From a virus, in the IMG/VR virus record IMGVR_UViG_3300045999_007958, positions 1 to 20,112 of that record: a stretch of 20,112 nucleotides of DNA; one strand, written 5' to 3'. The number at the start of each line of letters is the position of its first letter. Position 1 is the stretch's first letter. Under the pieces are notes generated by a model. The model was given only the letters and a program-made list of their open reading frames with translations, was not told the origin of the DNA and ran no database searches. Position numbers and translations under genes: made by a program. Positions 13,074 through 19,379 of the stretch are shown in pieces.

Positions 13074-13874
13074 TTATAGGTAATCGAATAGATCACTCGT
13101 TTCGTTCCTTAGCTTTCGTATTGCCTTCTCTTTGATTTGTCGAACCCTTTCTTTGGTCAAATTGAAGTCATTACCAATATCTTCCAACGTTCTTGTGGAT
13201 CCTGATAGACCATAATAATCTTCAATAATCACTCTCTCCCTTTCATCCAAAACATCCATAATACCCATCAACTTGTCCTTCAACTTACCTTCAGTTGAGA
13301 ATATCTTCTCGGGATTATCTGCGTCAGGATTTGTTAACATGTCAAGAAGGGTATCACCTTCTTCATTAACAGGACTATCCAAATCGATAGTTGTCGGAAG
13401 GTTATGGAACTTCTCAGGTAACTCAATACCGTTAGCATCCAACTCCTTTTTAGCTTTATGCAATTCTTGTACAACGTTTACTGGAAGACGGATGGTACGG
13501 GCATTCTCGTTAAGAGATTGCAAAATAGATTGTCTGATCCACCATACTCCATAAGAGATGAATCTGAGTTTCTTGGACCAGTCGAAGTTGTCAATTGCCT
13601 TCAACAGACCATAGTTACCTTCCGCAATCAAATCGGGAAGATCCAATCCTTGGTTTTGGTATTGTTTAGCCACAGTGATAACGAAACGAAGGTTACCCTC
13701 CAATAGTTCTTTTTTGATTTCGTCAATCTCAGTTTTGGTTAAGAACCCTGATAACATTCTATCAGCAAGTTCTCTCTCCCTTTCAGGAGTCATGACTTTA
13801 AGTCTTCTAACATCTTTTAAGTAAATGGAAATTTCCTCTTGATTGATGGGTGCACCCGTGTTTTTTTCTTTCAT
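13074..13874 (-). CDS. RpoD-like phage sigma factor (sigma-70 family)
   Basis: 266 residues from the ATG at 13874 (a GTG-led extension upstream is antiphase of the neighbouring gene). Region 1.2 (ISIYLKDVRRLKVMTPERER), region 2 (about 57-125: GNLRFVITVAKQYQNQGLDL, then PDLIAEGNYGLLKAIDNFDW and RFISYGVWWIRQSILQSL, which contacts the -10 element), a shortened region 3, and region 4 with a helix-turn-helix (TLEDIGNDFNLTKERVRQIK). Region 1.1 is absent, as in Bacteroidota RpoD. Close to primary sigma factors, unlike T4 gp55. It would redirect host RNA polymerase, probably to later phage promoters. Last gene of an operon driven from 15433-15464 and closed by the terminator at 13037. Confidence 0.93.
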   Translation of the reverse strand: MKEKNTGAPINQEEISIYLKDVRRLKVMTPERERELADRMLSGFLTKTEIDEIKKELLEGNLRFVITVAKQYQNQGLDLPDLIAEGNYGLLKAIDNFDWSKKLRFISYGVWWIRQSILQSLNENARTIRLPVNVVQELHKAKKELDANGIELPEKFHNLPTTIDLDSPVNEEGDTLLDMLTNPDADNPEKIFSTEGKLKDKLMGIMDVLDERERVIIEDYYGLSGSTRTLEDIGNDFNLTKERVRQIKEKAIRKLRNETSDLFDYL

Positions 13875-13878
13875 AATA

Positions 13879-14403
13879 TTATTTTCCGTAGTTATCCAAT
13901 ATGTCTTTTTCATATGGCGTGATACTCTCAACACCTTTTTCTTTGATCTTATCCAAGATTTCGTCGATGGAAGGTTTCCTTATCTTAGATTTTAACTCCG
14001 TTAAAATATCATTAAGAAACTCGGCATCCTCCTCTTCGGTGTAGATTTCTCTTTCCTCAGATCCAAACATCTCTCTAGTCATATCTATTCGAAAATCTGG
14101 ATTCTCTGAATCATTAATAGTATCAAAAAGGTGACCTTTAGTTGATTCATCCATACAAACTGACAAATTGTCATCTACAACTGACAAAATGAAGTAATCG
14201 AATAGACCGTAAAGAGACCCCTCAATATAAGAATAAAGTTCATCTTTGTCAACTTCGCTATCAAAACACAATAACAAGTTACCTGATTTGTGAGAAAATT
14301 TTAAGTGTGGACTATCCACAATTGGTGTGACCGCTGTTGCGATATCCTTACACATTTCTTTCGATTTGAAATCTCCATATATGGAGAGTAGGTATTTTTT
14401 CAT
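13879..14403 (-). CDS. Hypothetical protein, 174 aa
   Basis: 174 residues, ATG at 14403, four bases upstream of the sigma-factor start, so coupled to it. N-terminal alpha/beta domain (KKYLLSIYGDFKSKEMCKDI, SGNLLLCFDSEVDKDELYSY), perhaps ferredoxin-like. Acidic middle (EREIYTEEEDAEF) and a C-terminal helix pair (SIDEILDKIKEKGVESITPY, EKDILDNYGK). That last segment is a common 'DxILDKIxEKGxxSLTxxEKxxLxxY' tail found on various Bacteroidota proteins. Being next to sigma it could modulate transcription, but nothing in the sequence shows this. Confidence 0.75.
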   Translation of the reverse strand: MKKYLLSIYGDFKSKEMCKDIATAVTPIVDSPHLKFSHKSGNLLLCFDSEVDKDELYSYIEGSLYGLFDYFILSVVDDNLSVCMDESTKGHLFDTINDSENPDFRIDMTREMFGSEEREIYTEEEDAEFLNDILTELKSKIRKPSIDEILDKIKEKGVESITPYEKDILDNYGK

Positions 14404-14412
14404 TTTACAAAT

Positions 14413-14895
14413 TTAATTAATAAAGTATTCTCTTCCAAGTTTTCCTGAATGTTGCTTATACCACTTTCCTTCCTTATCCAACCAAACATAAGGATCTGAT
14501 GGATCTTCGGTCCAACCATACTGATTGTAGAACTCAGGTTCTTTCTTCAATAGATTGGCTCTGTGAGATGAATGAAATACTTCGTTACCAATCCACGGTG
14601 GGAGAACCATCTGATCCTGATCAACATCTTCCATAATCATGGTGTTCTTGAATCCACGAACAATCCATTCACCAATGGAACAATTAAGATACATCTTAAG
14701 TGCCGGAACATAGTCTCTCCACATTATGGTACATGGATGGTTCAACCAACCCTTATAAGGCGTGCCATCCAACTTGGGTCTACGAGTGATTGCAGATATG
14801 ATCTGATAAGTCTCAACTCGTTGTTTACCCAATCTCTTATTGTCCAATACTTTAAGAGATTCTTTGAAATCACTAAACGGTAAAAAGATTTGCAT
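14413..14895 (-). CDS. Pyrimidine-dimer DNA glycosylase-like protein
   Basis: 160 residues, ATG at 14895, one-base overlap with the upstream gene. The start QIFLPFSDFKESLKVLDNKR with LGKQRVETYQI, then GWLNHPCTIMWRDYVPALKM, IGEWIVRGFKNTMIMED, LPPWIGNEVFHSSHRANLL and a YGW...PYVW end. This matches the bacterial/phage family starting MQTFLPxxDFxxSAxxLDxKRLGKQRVE, which databases annotate, as I remember it, as pyrimidine dimer DNA glycosylase/endonuclease V type (Pyr_excise). The family's biochemical activity is less sure than that of T4 DenV. It would repair UV-damaged phage DNA. Length is normal and the gene complete. Confidence 0.7.
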   Translation of the reverse strand: MQIFLPFSDFKESLKVLDNKRLGKQRVETYQIISAITRRPKLDGTPYKGWLNHPCTIMWRDYVPALKMYLNCSIGEWIVRGFKNTMIMEDVDQDQMVLPPWIGNEVFHSSHRANLLKKEPEFYNQYGWTEDPSDPYVWLDKEGKWYKQHSGKLGREYFIN

Positions 14896-15428
14896 TATTT
14901 TATTTTAAATTGAATTGTGATACGATTACATCCCATCCACCCTTCTAACAATACCGTTCTAAATTCCAAATGTTTTTTTGGAACGAACGCGTCAATAAAT
15001 TGGATTCCTTCTATTGTTTCTATCATTCTTTCTTGAATATCAGTGAATAGCCCACTTTTGGTATGCATTTGATAGAAGTTACGTGTGAACTCATTATATC
15101 TAATTGGATCAACCAAATCAAATTGAGATTCACTTGCAACCTTGAAATATGGCTCCGAATATAATGTCCAATTAAAAACTTGGGAAATATAATATTTTTT
15201 AACTTCCCTGTACTTGAACGTGGTCGGATTATACAAATCCCATTTCTGATATCGACTTGCCCCTAATAAAACAAAATTTGTATGATCATAGTCTAAACTT
15301 ATAATCTTCTCGATATTACTTCTACCTCGACCTGTCCACGCCAAACGGGGTGAAAGACTACTTCTCACCCACCCTGAGCTAGTGAATGACTTCTCAAATT
15401 GAATTCCTGTAATTGATCTACTTTGCAT
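14895..15428 (-). CDS. Putative PD-(D/E)XK nuclease-fold protein
   Basis: 177 residues, ATG at 15428. Residues 55-79 (LGASRYQKWDLYNPTTFKYR, then EVKKY) fit the PD-(D/E)XK pattern: D64, then E75-x-K77 on the next strand. The N-terminus SRSITGIQFEKSFTSSGWVR looks like the opening helix of such nucleases. The second half (SEPYFKVASESQFDLVDPIR, FIDAFVPKKHLEFRTVLLEG) is unassigned. It could be a restriction-like or repair nuclease, which suits the downstream repair-type gene. The call rests on one motif. First gene of the sigma operon; a consensus host promoter ends only four bases before the ATG. Confidence 0.6.
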   Translation of the reverse strand: MQSRSITGIQFEKSFTSSGWVRSSLSPRLAWTGRGRSNIEKIISLDYDHTNFVLLGASRYQKWDLYNPTTFKYREVKKYYISQVFNWTLYSEPYFKVASESQFDLVDPIRYNEFTRNFYQMHTKSGLFTDIQERMIETIEGIQFIDAFVPKKHLEFRTVLLEGWMGCNRITIQFKIK

Positions 15429-15432
15429 GGGG

Positions 15433-15464
15433 CAAATATATGGATTTATTTGTTATCCCACAAA
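15433..15464 (-). promoter_or_regulatory. Consensus Bacteroidota-type promoter of the sigma operon
   Basis: Minus strand: TTTG (15464-15461), exactly 20 bases, TATATTTG (15440-15433), then CCCC and the ATG at 15428. Both boxes are perfect matches to TTTG / TAnnTTTG. It fills the gap after the Fe-S carrier gene, so the operon from 15428 to 13074 can be read by host RNA polymerase early in infection, with a nearly leaderless transcript. Confidence 0.75.
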
Positions 15465-15470
15465 AAATAA

Positions 15471-15803
15471 TTATAATGCGAAAGATTCACCACATCCACA
15501 GGTCCTACTAGCATTAGGATTTACCCACTGAAATCCCTTTCCATTCAACCCGTCGGAATAATCTAACTCTGTGCCAAATAAATAAAGAAATGATTTCTTA
15601 TCAATGACAACTTTTAATTTTTCATCTACTTGAAAAACTTCATCAGTATTTTCTATCTTATCATCAAAATCCATGAGATAGGATAATCCACTACAACCTC
15701 CCCCTTTAACACCAACACGCAAGTGATGAGAATCAGAAGATAGTTTTGACTCATCCATCAATTTTATTACGTGTTCTAATGCCTTTGGTGAAACGGAAAT
15801 CAT
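15471..15803 (-). CDS. A-type iron-sulfur carrier (IscA/ErpA/HesB family)
   Basis: 110 residues, ATG at 15803. It has the three conserved cysteines of A-type carriers: C37 in [16 protein letters not shown] and C102/C104 in the C-terminal [10 protein letters not shown], plus the family's start [11 protein letters not shown] and the [18 protein letters not shown] end. Length is typical (about 107-115). Such proteins carry Fe-S clusters or iron to client apoproteins in the cytoplasm. In a phage it may supply clusters to phage enzymes that need them. It stands alone between the split methyltransferase's terminator and the sigma operon, with an ATATTTATA motif four bases before its ATG. Confidence 0.9.
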   Translation of the reverse strand: MISVSPKALEHVIKLMDESKLSSDSHHLRVGVKGGGCSGLSYLMDFDDKIENTDEVFQVDEKLKVVIDKKSFLYLFGTELDYSDGLNGKGFQWVNPNASRTCGCGESFAL

Positions 15804-15817
15804 TATCTATAAATATT

Positions 15818-15843
15818 AAAAAACCCCACTTTATGGGTGGGGT
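15818..15843 (-). terminator. Intrinsic terminator after the methyltransferase C-terminal half
   Basis: Minus-strand transcript: ACCCCAC, loop CCAUAAA, GUGGGGU followed by five more U: a 7-bp GC-rich stem with a U-run. It lies six bases after the stop at 15850 and before the Fe-S carrier gene. Confidence 0.85.
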
Positions 15844-15849
15844 CTATTA

Positions 15850-16755
15850 TTATTTCTTAAGGAAACCAAGTTCGTAAACTAATGGTCTCATTCTATTTTC
15901 CAATGCTTTGTATAGTTGACGGAACTCTTTGAAATCTTCTTGAAAATATTCTTTCCACACAAGTTTAAGTTGAGCATAACCAGCATCCCATGAGTTCAAG
16001 TGGTTTTGATCATTTGCCATAACTTGACGGAGTTCAATTGACCTTTCAACAAGTTCTGTTGCTTTGTCCAATACTACCTTCGCATCAGGCGAAAGTCTAT
16101 CGTATATTCTTTCTTCACCGAATAGAAGTTTGTGAACATAACGGTCTGAAGATGTTCTTGCGTCGTTATACAGTTCATCATATCCGTTTTGGTCCGCAAG
16201 TTCTTTAATCTTTTCCACAGACATCCAAAAGAATTCGTTTTTGATATCCCATTGTTGTTCACCATATTCCACTTGGCGTAAAGAAGCTTGAAAAGATTTT
16301 GAATTAAATAATGAATAAATTAAAGAATCGTTCCGAAAATTATCCCAATCATTTTTAGAAATATCAGGCCTTGTATACTCATCATACCAATTTATCCAGT
16401 CACCATCAATAAGTTTTTTTGCCGAAAAAACACTTAAACTATCTAAAAAATTATTTGAATTGATATAAATTCCTCTATTTCTATGTCCAACTCCTCCTTG
16501 AATATAAATCGATTCTCCATTTCCTCGAATAGGATTTTGTTCATATGATAGAAATCCTAAAGAATTCGACGGTCTTTTATACTTTGAATCTCGAACTGTC
16601 ATTCCACATAAATTCGGAAATTCAATTAATTCACTATGCCCAAAATCACAAAAAACATCCGCTCTATCTTTGACATTTATAGGATGTAATACTTTTTCAG
16701 AAATCTTTTCAATTTCTGTTGTTTCTTTAATGACCAAAACGTCGAAATTATACAT
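15850..16755 (-). CDS. N6-adenine DNA methyltransferase, C-terminal half (split gene)
   Basis: 301 residues from the ATG at 16755; the frame is open six codons further to a TTG at 16773. There is no catalytic motif. It begins YNFDVLVIKETTEIEKISEK, which is the kind of text that follows ...WGLSFSIL in this methyltransferase family. It continues to a helical C-terminal domain (NEFFWMSVEKIKELADQNGY, YVHKLLFGEERIYDRLSPDA, ALENRMRPLVYELGFLKK), probably target recognition plus a C-terminal bundle. The catalytic half is at 17850-19325, separated by a plus-strand homing endonuclease. Joining the two at the CAAAA repeat restores one frame (see the insertion entry). The first ~170 codons are more AT-rich than the rest. 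It may pair with the N-terminal half as a two-piece enzyme. Confidence 0.8.
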   Translation of the reverse strand: MYNFDVLVIKETTEIEKISEKVLHPINVKDRADVFCDFGHSELIEFPNLCGMTVRDSKYKRPSNSLGFLSYEQNPIRGNGESIYIQGGVGHRNRGIYINSNNFLDSLSVFSAKKLIDGDWINWYDEYTRPDISKNDWDNFRNDSLIYSLFNSKSFQASLRQVEYGEQQWDIKNEFFWMSVEKIKELADQNGYDELYNDARTSSDRYVHKLLFGEERIYDRLSPDAKVVLDKATELVERSIELRQVMANDQNHLNSWDAGYAQLKLVWKEYFQEDFKEFRQLYKALENRMRPLVYELGFLKK

Positions 16756-16762
16756 AATATTA

Positions 16763-16767
16763 TTTTG
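16763..16767 (+). repeat. TTTTG junction repeat, left copy
   Basis: TTTTG (CAAAA on the coding strand) inside the open frame just before the C-terminal half; CAA is in the reading frame. The matching copy is at 17863-17867, exactly 1100 bases away. Five bases alone would not be significant; the in-frame rejoining is the argument. Confidence 0.5.
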
Positions 16768-16770
16768 AAA

Positions 16771-16802
16771 CAAATATAACTATATTTATTTAAATAATGA
16801 AA
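16771..16802 (-). promoter_or_regulatory. Host-type promoter facing the methyltransferase C-terminal half
   Basis: Minus strand: TTTC (16802-16799, one mismatch to TTTG), 20 bases, TATATTTG (16778-16771, exact -7 consensus), then 15 bases to the ATG at 16755. It lies in the inserted segment, so the insertion appears to supply the orphaned gene half with its own promoter. Confidence 0.5.
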
Positions 16803-16811
16803 TTTTTATAA

Positions 16812-17861
16812 ATGATTATTTACAAAATAGAAAATAAAAAAAACGGTAAAATATACATAGGTAAACATTGTGGACAAGGCGATGAGAGATGGAAGGCTCA
16901 TTTGAAAAATGCATTAGATAAAACAAGACCTGAACATCTTTATAGAGCAATGAATCTGTACGGTGTTGAAAATTTCACATATTCAGTTTTAGAAAAACAC
17001 CCTATTTCTGTTGGTGATGAATTTCTATCTGAGAGAGAAAAATTTTTTATAAAAAAATATAATTCTAGATCCGATGAAAGCGGATATAATATGACTCAAG
17101 GGGGAGAAGGAATTACTGCACAATTTTGTTCTACTAAAACAAGAAAAAAAATGAGTGATTCTGGTGATAAATTTGATTATGGTGCCTATAGTTGTAATTC
17201 AGGGAAATTAATTAAAGTGTTCAAAAAAAGAGATGAAATCGTAAAAGAATTTCCACAAATAAAACATGTAAGACATGTTAACCACGCATGTTTAGCAAAT
17301 GACCCTTTTTATACAGGAAAAAAATATAGTAGTGGAGCTCATCCAGCTGGTTTAATAATGTGGATTAAATTACCAAATGATACCAATTTTCCCGAAAAAA
17401 TGGAAATAATTGCAGGATGTAAGTCAAAATCGAAATCACCAAGAACAAAAAAAGAATCAGACAATTTAGAAATCGCACAATATACTTTAAGCGGAAATTT
17501 AATTAAAACTTGGCCAAATGTAATCACTCAAGTCTCGAGAGATCTCAGTACAGATTATGGTCCACTTTCAAACGCACTAAATGGTAAATCGTCATCTTTT
17601 TTAAACTTTATTTGGAGGAAATTCGAAAACGGGAAATCACCTAAAAAAATTGAGGGAATAAGAGGTAAAAAAATTGTAACTTTTACAAAAGAACAAATTA
17701 CTTCACTACCAATTATTAAAAATTTAGATGCTAAAGAAGTTTCAAGATTTGATTCTGTAATAGAGGCTCTTTTAATAACAGATATGAAACCAACAGAACT
17801 TTTCGCATGTCTAAATGATGGTATCGAAGATTCTAACGGATTTTCATGGTCATGGATTTAA
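16812..17861 (+). CDS. GIY-YIG homing endonuclease
   Basis: 349 residues, ATG at 16812. The N-terminal nuclease domain (1-95) has IIYKIENKKNGKIYIGKHC, i.e. the GIY element as IIY (2-4) and YIG (15-17); R27 in ERWKAHL; the catalytic Glu region FLSEREKFFIKKYNS (71-85); and GYNMTQGGEG (91-100). The rest is DNA-binding: a NUMOD3-like STKTRKKMSDS (107-117) and two NUMOD1-like units (about 123-172 and 219-271, IAQYTLSGNLIKTW to FIWRKF). It would cut uninterrupted methyltransferase alleles and spread by repair. Base composition is lower in GC than most phage genes here (25-30% in lines counted by hand beyond the N-terminus), consistent with separate origin. Its last 12 bases overlap the stop of the N-terminal half. 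Confidence 0.92.
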   Translation: MIIYKIENKKNGKIYIGKHCGQGDERWKAHLKNALDKTRPEHLYRAMNLYGVENFTYSVLEKHPISVGDEFLSEREKFFIKKYNSRSDESGYNMTQGGEGITAQFCSTKTRKKMSDSGDKFDYGAYSCNSGKLIKVFKKRDEIVKEFPQIKHVRHVNHACLANDPFYTGKKYSSGAHPAGLIMWIKLPNDTNFPEKMEIIAGCKSKSKSPRTKKESDNLEIAQYTLSGNLIKTWPNVITQVSRDLSTDYGPLSNALNGKSSSFLNFIWRKFENGKSPKKIEGIRGKKIVTFTKEQITSLPIIKNLDAKEVSRFDSVIEALLITDMKPTELFACLNDGIEDSNGFSWSWI

Positions 17862-19325
17862 TTTTTGTAAAATTGAAAAACTTAAACCCCAAGATTTTAC
17901 ATCTGCAAAATTTGCAGAATCCATTAAAAATCCTTTCTTCAACTCATACTCACTTATTTTTTTGTTTCTAAATGTTTCAAATGACTCACTAACAAAAACT
18001 GTTGGTGGTGTAAACATACAAATTTTTTCAACTCCTAACTTCATCAATCTATAAATAAATTGAATATAAAGTTGTTCCACACATCTTCCCATTTTTTCTA
18101 TTTTCATCTCTTGGTTTATCAGGTTAATTGATATTCCTTTTTTATTCTCCCCCTCTCCTTTAGTTCCCGCAGTACCATAAGGTGGATTCATTAATACAAT
18201 AATCTCCATACCTGTCTCGATCGCATTTCTCAATCCAACAGGAAGTTTCTCATAATCATCATTTAAGAAGTCATATTGAAACTTCACAGCTTCAGTATTA
18301 TACCCCATCTGATTTGCAGTATCAATGTCAGATTGATTTAAAGTTGAAACATAAAGTTCTTTGAACTTGTGGTCACGAGTTAGGTTACCTGTACCCCAAG
18401 CCGGATCCCAAACAATATATTTCTCTTTCCAATCTTCACCATAAACAGACGCGATGTACTCATGAGCCTTATCCACCCAAATTGCCGGTGTAAAGAACTC
18501 ACCTTGTTTACGACGAGTTGTATCTTCCACAATACGATCAACCACCGCAGCCAACTTATGTTTCTGTGATGGTGTATAAGATGATGAGAAGTGACCAAAA
18601 AACGATTGAAAAGCATCTCTCGATACAATTGAAACCTCACCAAAGGATTTGGTTACAACGGTCTTTCTTTTACTTACAGGGTGAAGATAGTTATCATCTT
18701 TATTAACCAGGATCTGAACAAATAGATTTGCTCTCTCGTTCGTATTAAGTTTGTTTTTTGTAAGAACCTTTTCATCAAAGTAACGGAAAACCTCAGTGAT
18801 GTTCTTATCTGTAACCAAAACCTTACGTTGTACGTTGTCAGTTAACTCTTTAACTTTTTCAATACAATCAAGAAAGTGTTTTGAATCATAAACAAATGGT
18901 TTGATCTCCTCATCTTTCATAAGAGCAAGAATCAAATCACCAATTGTGTGTGCTTGAGACGGTGCAATAGACCAGTTAAGATCCATTTCAAGATACTTCA
19001 GAATATCATTTACGTGAATTGTTAAACATTCGTTTCTATCACCAATAAAAATGGTAGATGGAGGAATAATACCTTTATCATAAAACTTTTTAATATAGAA
19101 TACTGATTGAGCAAGAACCTTCACAAGATCAGACTTACTTGTAAGATTCATATCATCTTTGAACTCCATAAGAGTTCTGATTTTTGAAGTCTTAGACACA
19201 CCAAAACCATCACATCCAAAAGGAGATGTGATCTCCATGTCTTTGAATTTCTTAAGGAAGTTGTGTCGATAGGTATTTTCAACGTCTTTCTCGTTGATTG
19301 ATATGTTTAGTGTTTCGTGCATCAT
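17850..19325 (-). CDS. N6-adenine DNA methyltransferase, N-terminal catalytic half (split gene)
   Basis: 491 residues, ATG at 19325 (the adjacent ATG at 19322 is also possible). Helical N-terminal region (1-265), then GEFFTPAIWVDKAHEY (276-290, HsdM-like), motif I VWDPAWGTGNLT (305-316, S-adenosylmethionine binding), and catalytic LMNPPYGTAG (378-387, NPPY). It ends with ...SWGLSFSILQKLNP and a stop four codons after the proposed junction. The last four residues come from inserted DNA. Motif order is that of large type I/IIG-like adenine methyltransferases; the missing C-terminal region is at 15850-16755. Likely protects phage DNA from restriction. Whether it works without, or together with, the other half is unknown. 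There is no nuclease domain in what is visible. Confidence 0.85.
   Translation of the reverse strand: MMHETLNISINEKDVENTYRHNFLKKFKDMEITSPFGCDGFGVSKTSKIRTLMEFKDDMNLTSKSDLVKVLAQSVFYIKKFYDKGIIPPSTIFIGDRNECLTIHVNDILKYLEMDLNWSIAPSQAHTIGDLILALMKDEEIKPFVYDSKHFLDCIEKVKELTDNVQRKVLVTDKNITEVFRYFDEKVLTKNKLNTNERANLFVQILVNKDDNYLHPVSKRKTVVTKSFGEVSIVSRDAFQSFFGHFSSSYTPSQKHKLAAVVDRIVEDTTRRKQGEFFTPAIWVDKAHEYIASVYGEDWKEKYIVWDPAWGTGNLTRDHKFKELYVSTLNQSDIDTANQMGYNTEAVKFQYDFLNDDYEKLPVGLRNAIETGMEIIVLMNPPYGTAGTKGEGENKKGISINLINQEMKIEKMGRCVEQLYIQFIYRLMKLGVEKICMFTPPTVFVSESFETFRNKKISEYELKKGFLMDSANFADVKSWGLSFSILQKLNP
17863..17867 (+). repeat. TTTTG junction repeat, right copy
   Basis: Right copy of the junction repeat, on the coding strand the CAAAA of the codon for Gln 487 of the N-terminal half. 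Joining here to the left copy at 16763-16767 restores the methyltransferase frame. Confidence 0.5.
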
Positions 19326-19329
19326 AAAG

Positions 19330-19337
19330 CAAATATA
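19330..19337 (-). promoter_or_regulatory. -7 box directly before the methyltransferase start
   Basis: Minus strand TATATTTG (19337-19330), then CTTT and the ATG at 19325: the same four-base spacing as at the Dam and sigma-operon promoters. No TTTG -33 element is found at 17-21 bases; that position falls in the upstream terminator stem. Likely still a promoter because the terminator isolates this gene. Confidence 0.5.
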
Positions 19338-19349
19338 CGGTAAATAATT

Positions 19350-19374
19350 AAAAATCCCCTTTTTTAGGGGATTT
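19350..19374 (-). terminator. Intrinsic terminator between two minus-strand genes
   Basis: AAATCCCCT, five-base loop, AGGGGATTT: a perfect 9-bp stem (19352-19374) with U-runs on both sides, five bases after the stop at 19380. It ends the 19853-19380 transcript and could also stop plus-strand transcription. Confidence 0.85.
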
Positions 19375-19379
19375 ATTTT

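Larger units (their letters stand above)
16768..17867 (+). mobile_element. Homing-endonuclease insertion splitting the methyltransferase
   Basis: 1100 bases bounded by TTTTG repeats at 16763-16767 and 17863-17867 (this span includes the right copy). The endonuclease ORF occupies 1050 of them, on the strand opposite to the interrupted gene. Removing the segment plus one repeat joins ...SFSILQ of the N-terminal half to NNIMYNFDVLVIK of the C-terminal half in the same frame, giving a 791-residue protein. There is too little non-coding DNA for a group I or II intron ribozyme, and no intein motifs, so this is a free-standing endonuclease insertion. The insert's left end also holds a minus-strand promoter for the orphaned half. 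Confidence 0.7.

Noticed and set aside
13875-13934. 20-residue N-terminal extension of the sigma factor from a GTG at 13934
   Set aside because: It lies inside the upstream gene out of frame, and family members begin near residue 1 of the ATG form at 13874.
16768-17867. Group I intron or intein interrupting the methyltransferase
   Set aside because: The insert is 1100 bases, 1050 of them endonuclease ORF on the opposite strand, leaving no room for a ribozyme core. The halves have their own stop and start, and no intein block motifs are visible.
16801-17871. 12-base imperfect direct repeat AATTTTTRTAAA (16801-16812 and 17860-17871) as the insertion boundary
   Set aside because: It brackets the endonuclease ORF closely, but joining at it puts the two methyltransferase halves in different frames, and such AT strings are common here. 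The TTTTG pair rejoins in frame.
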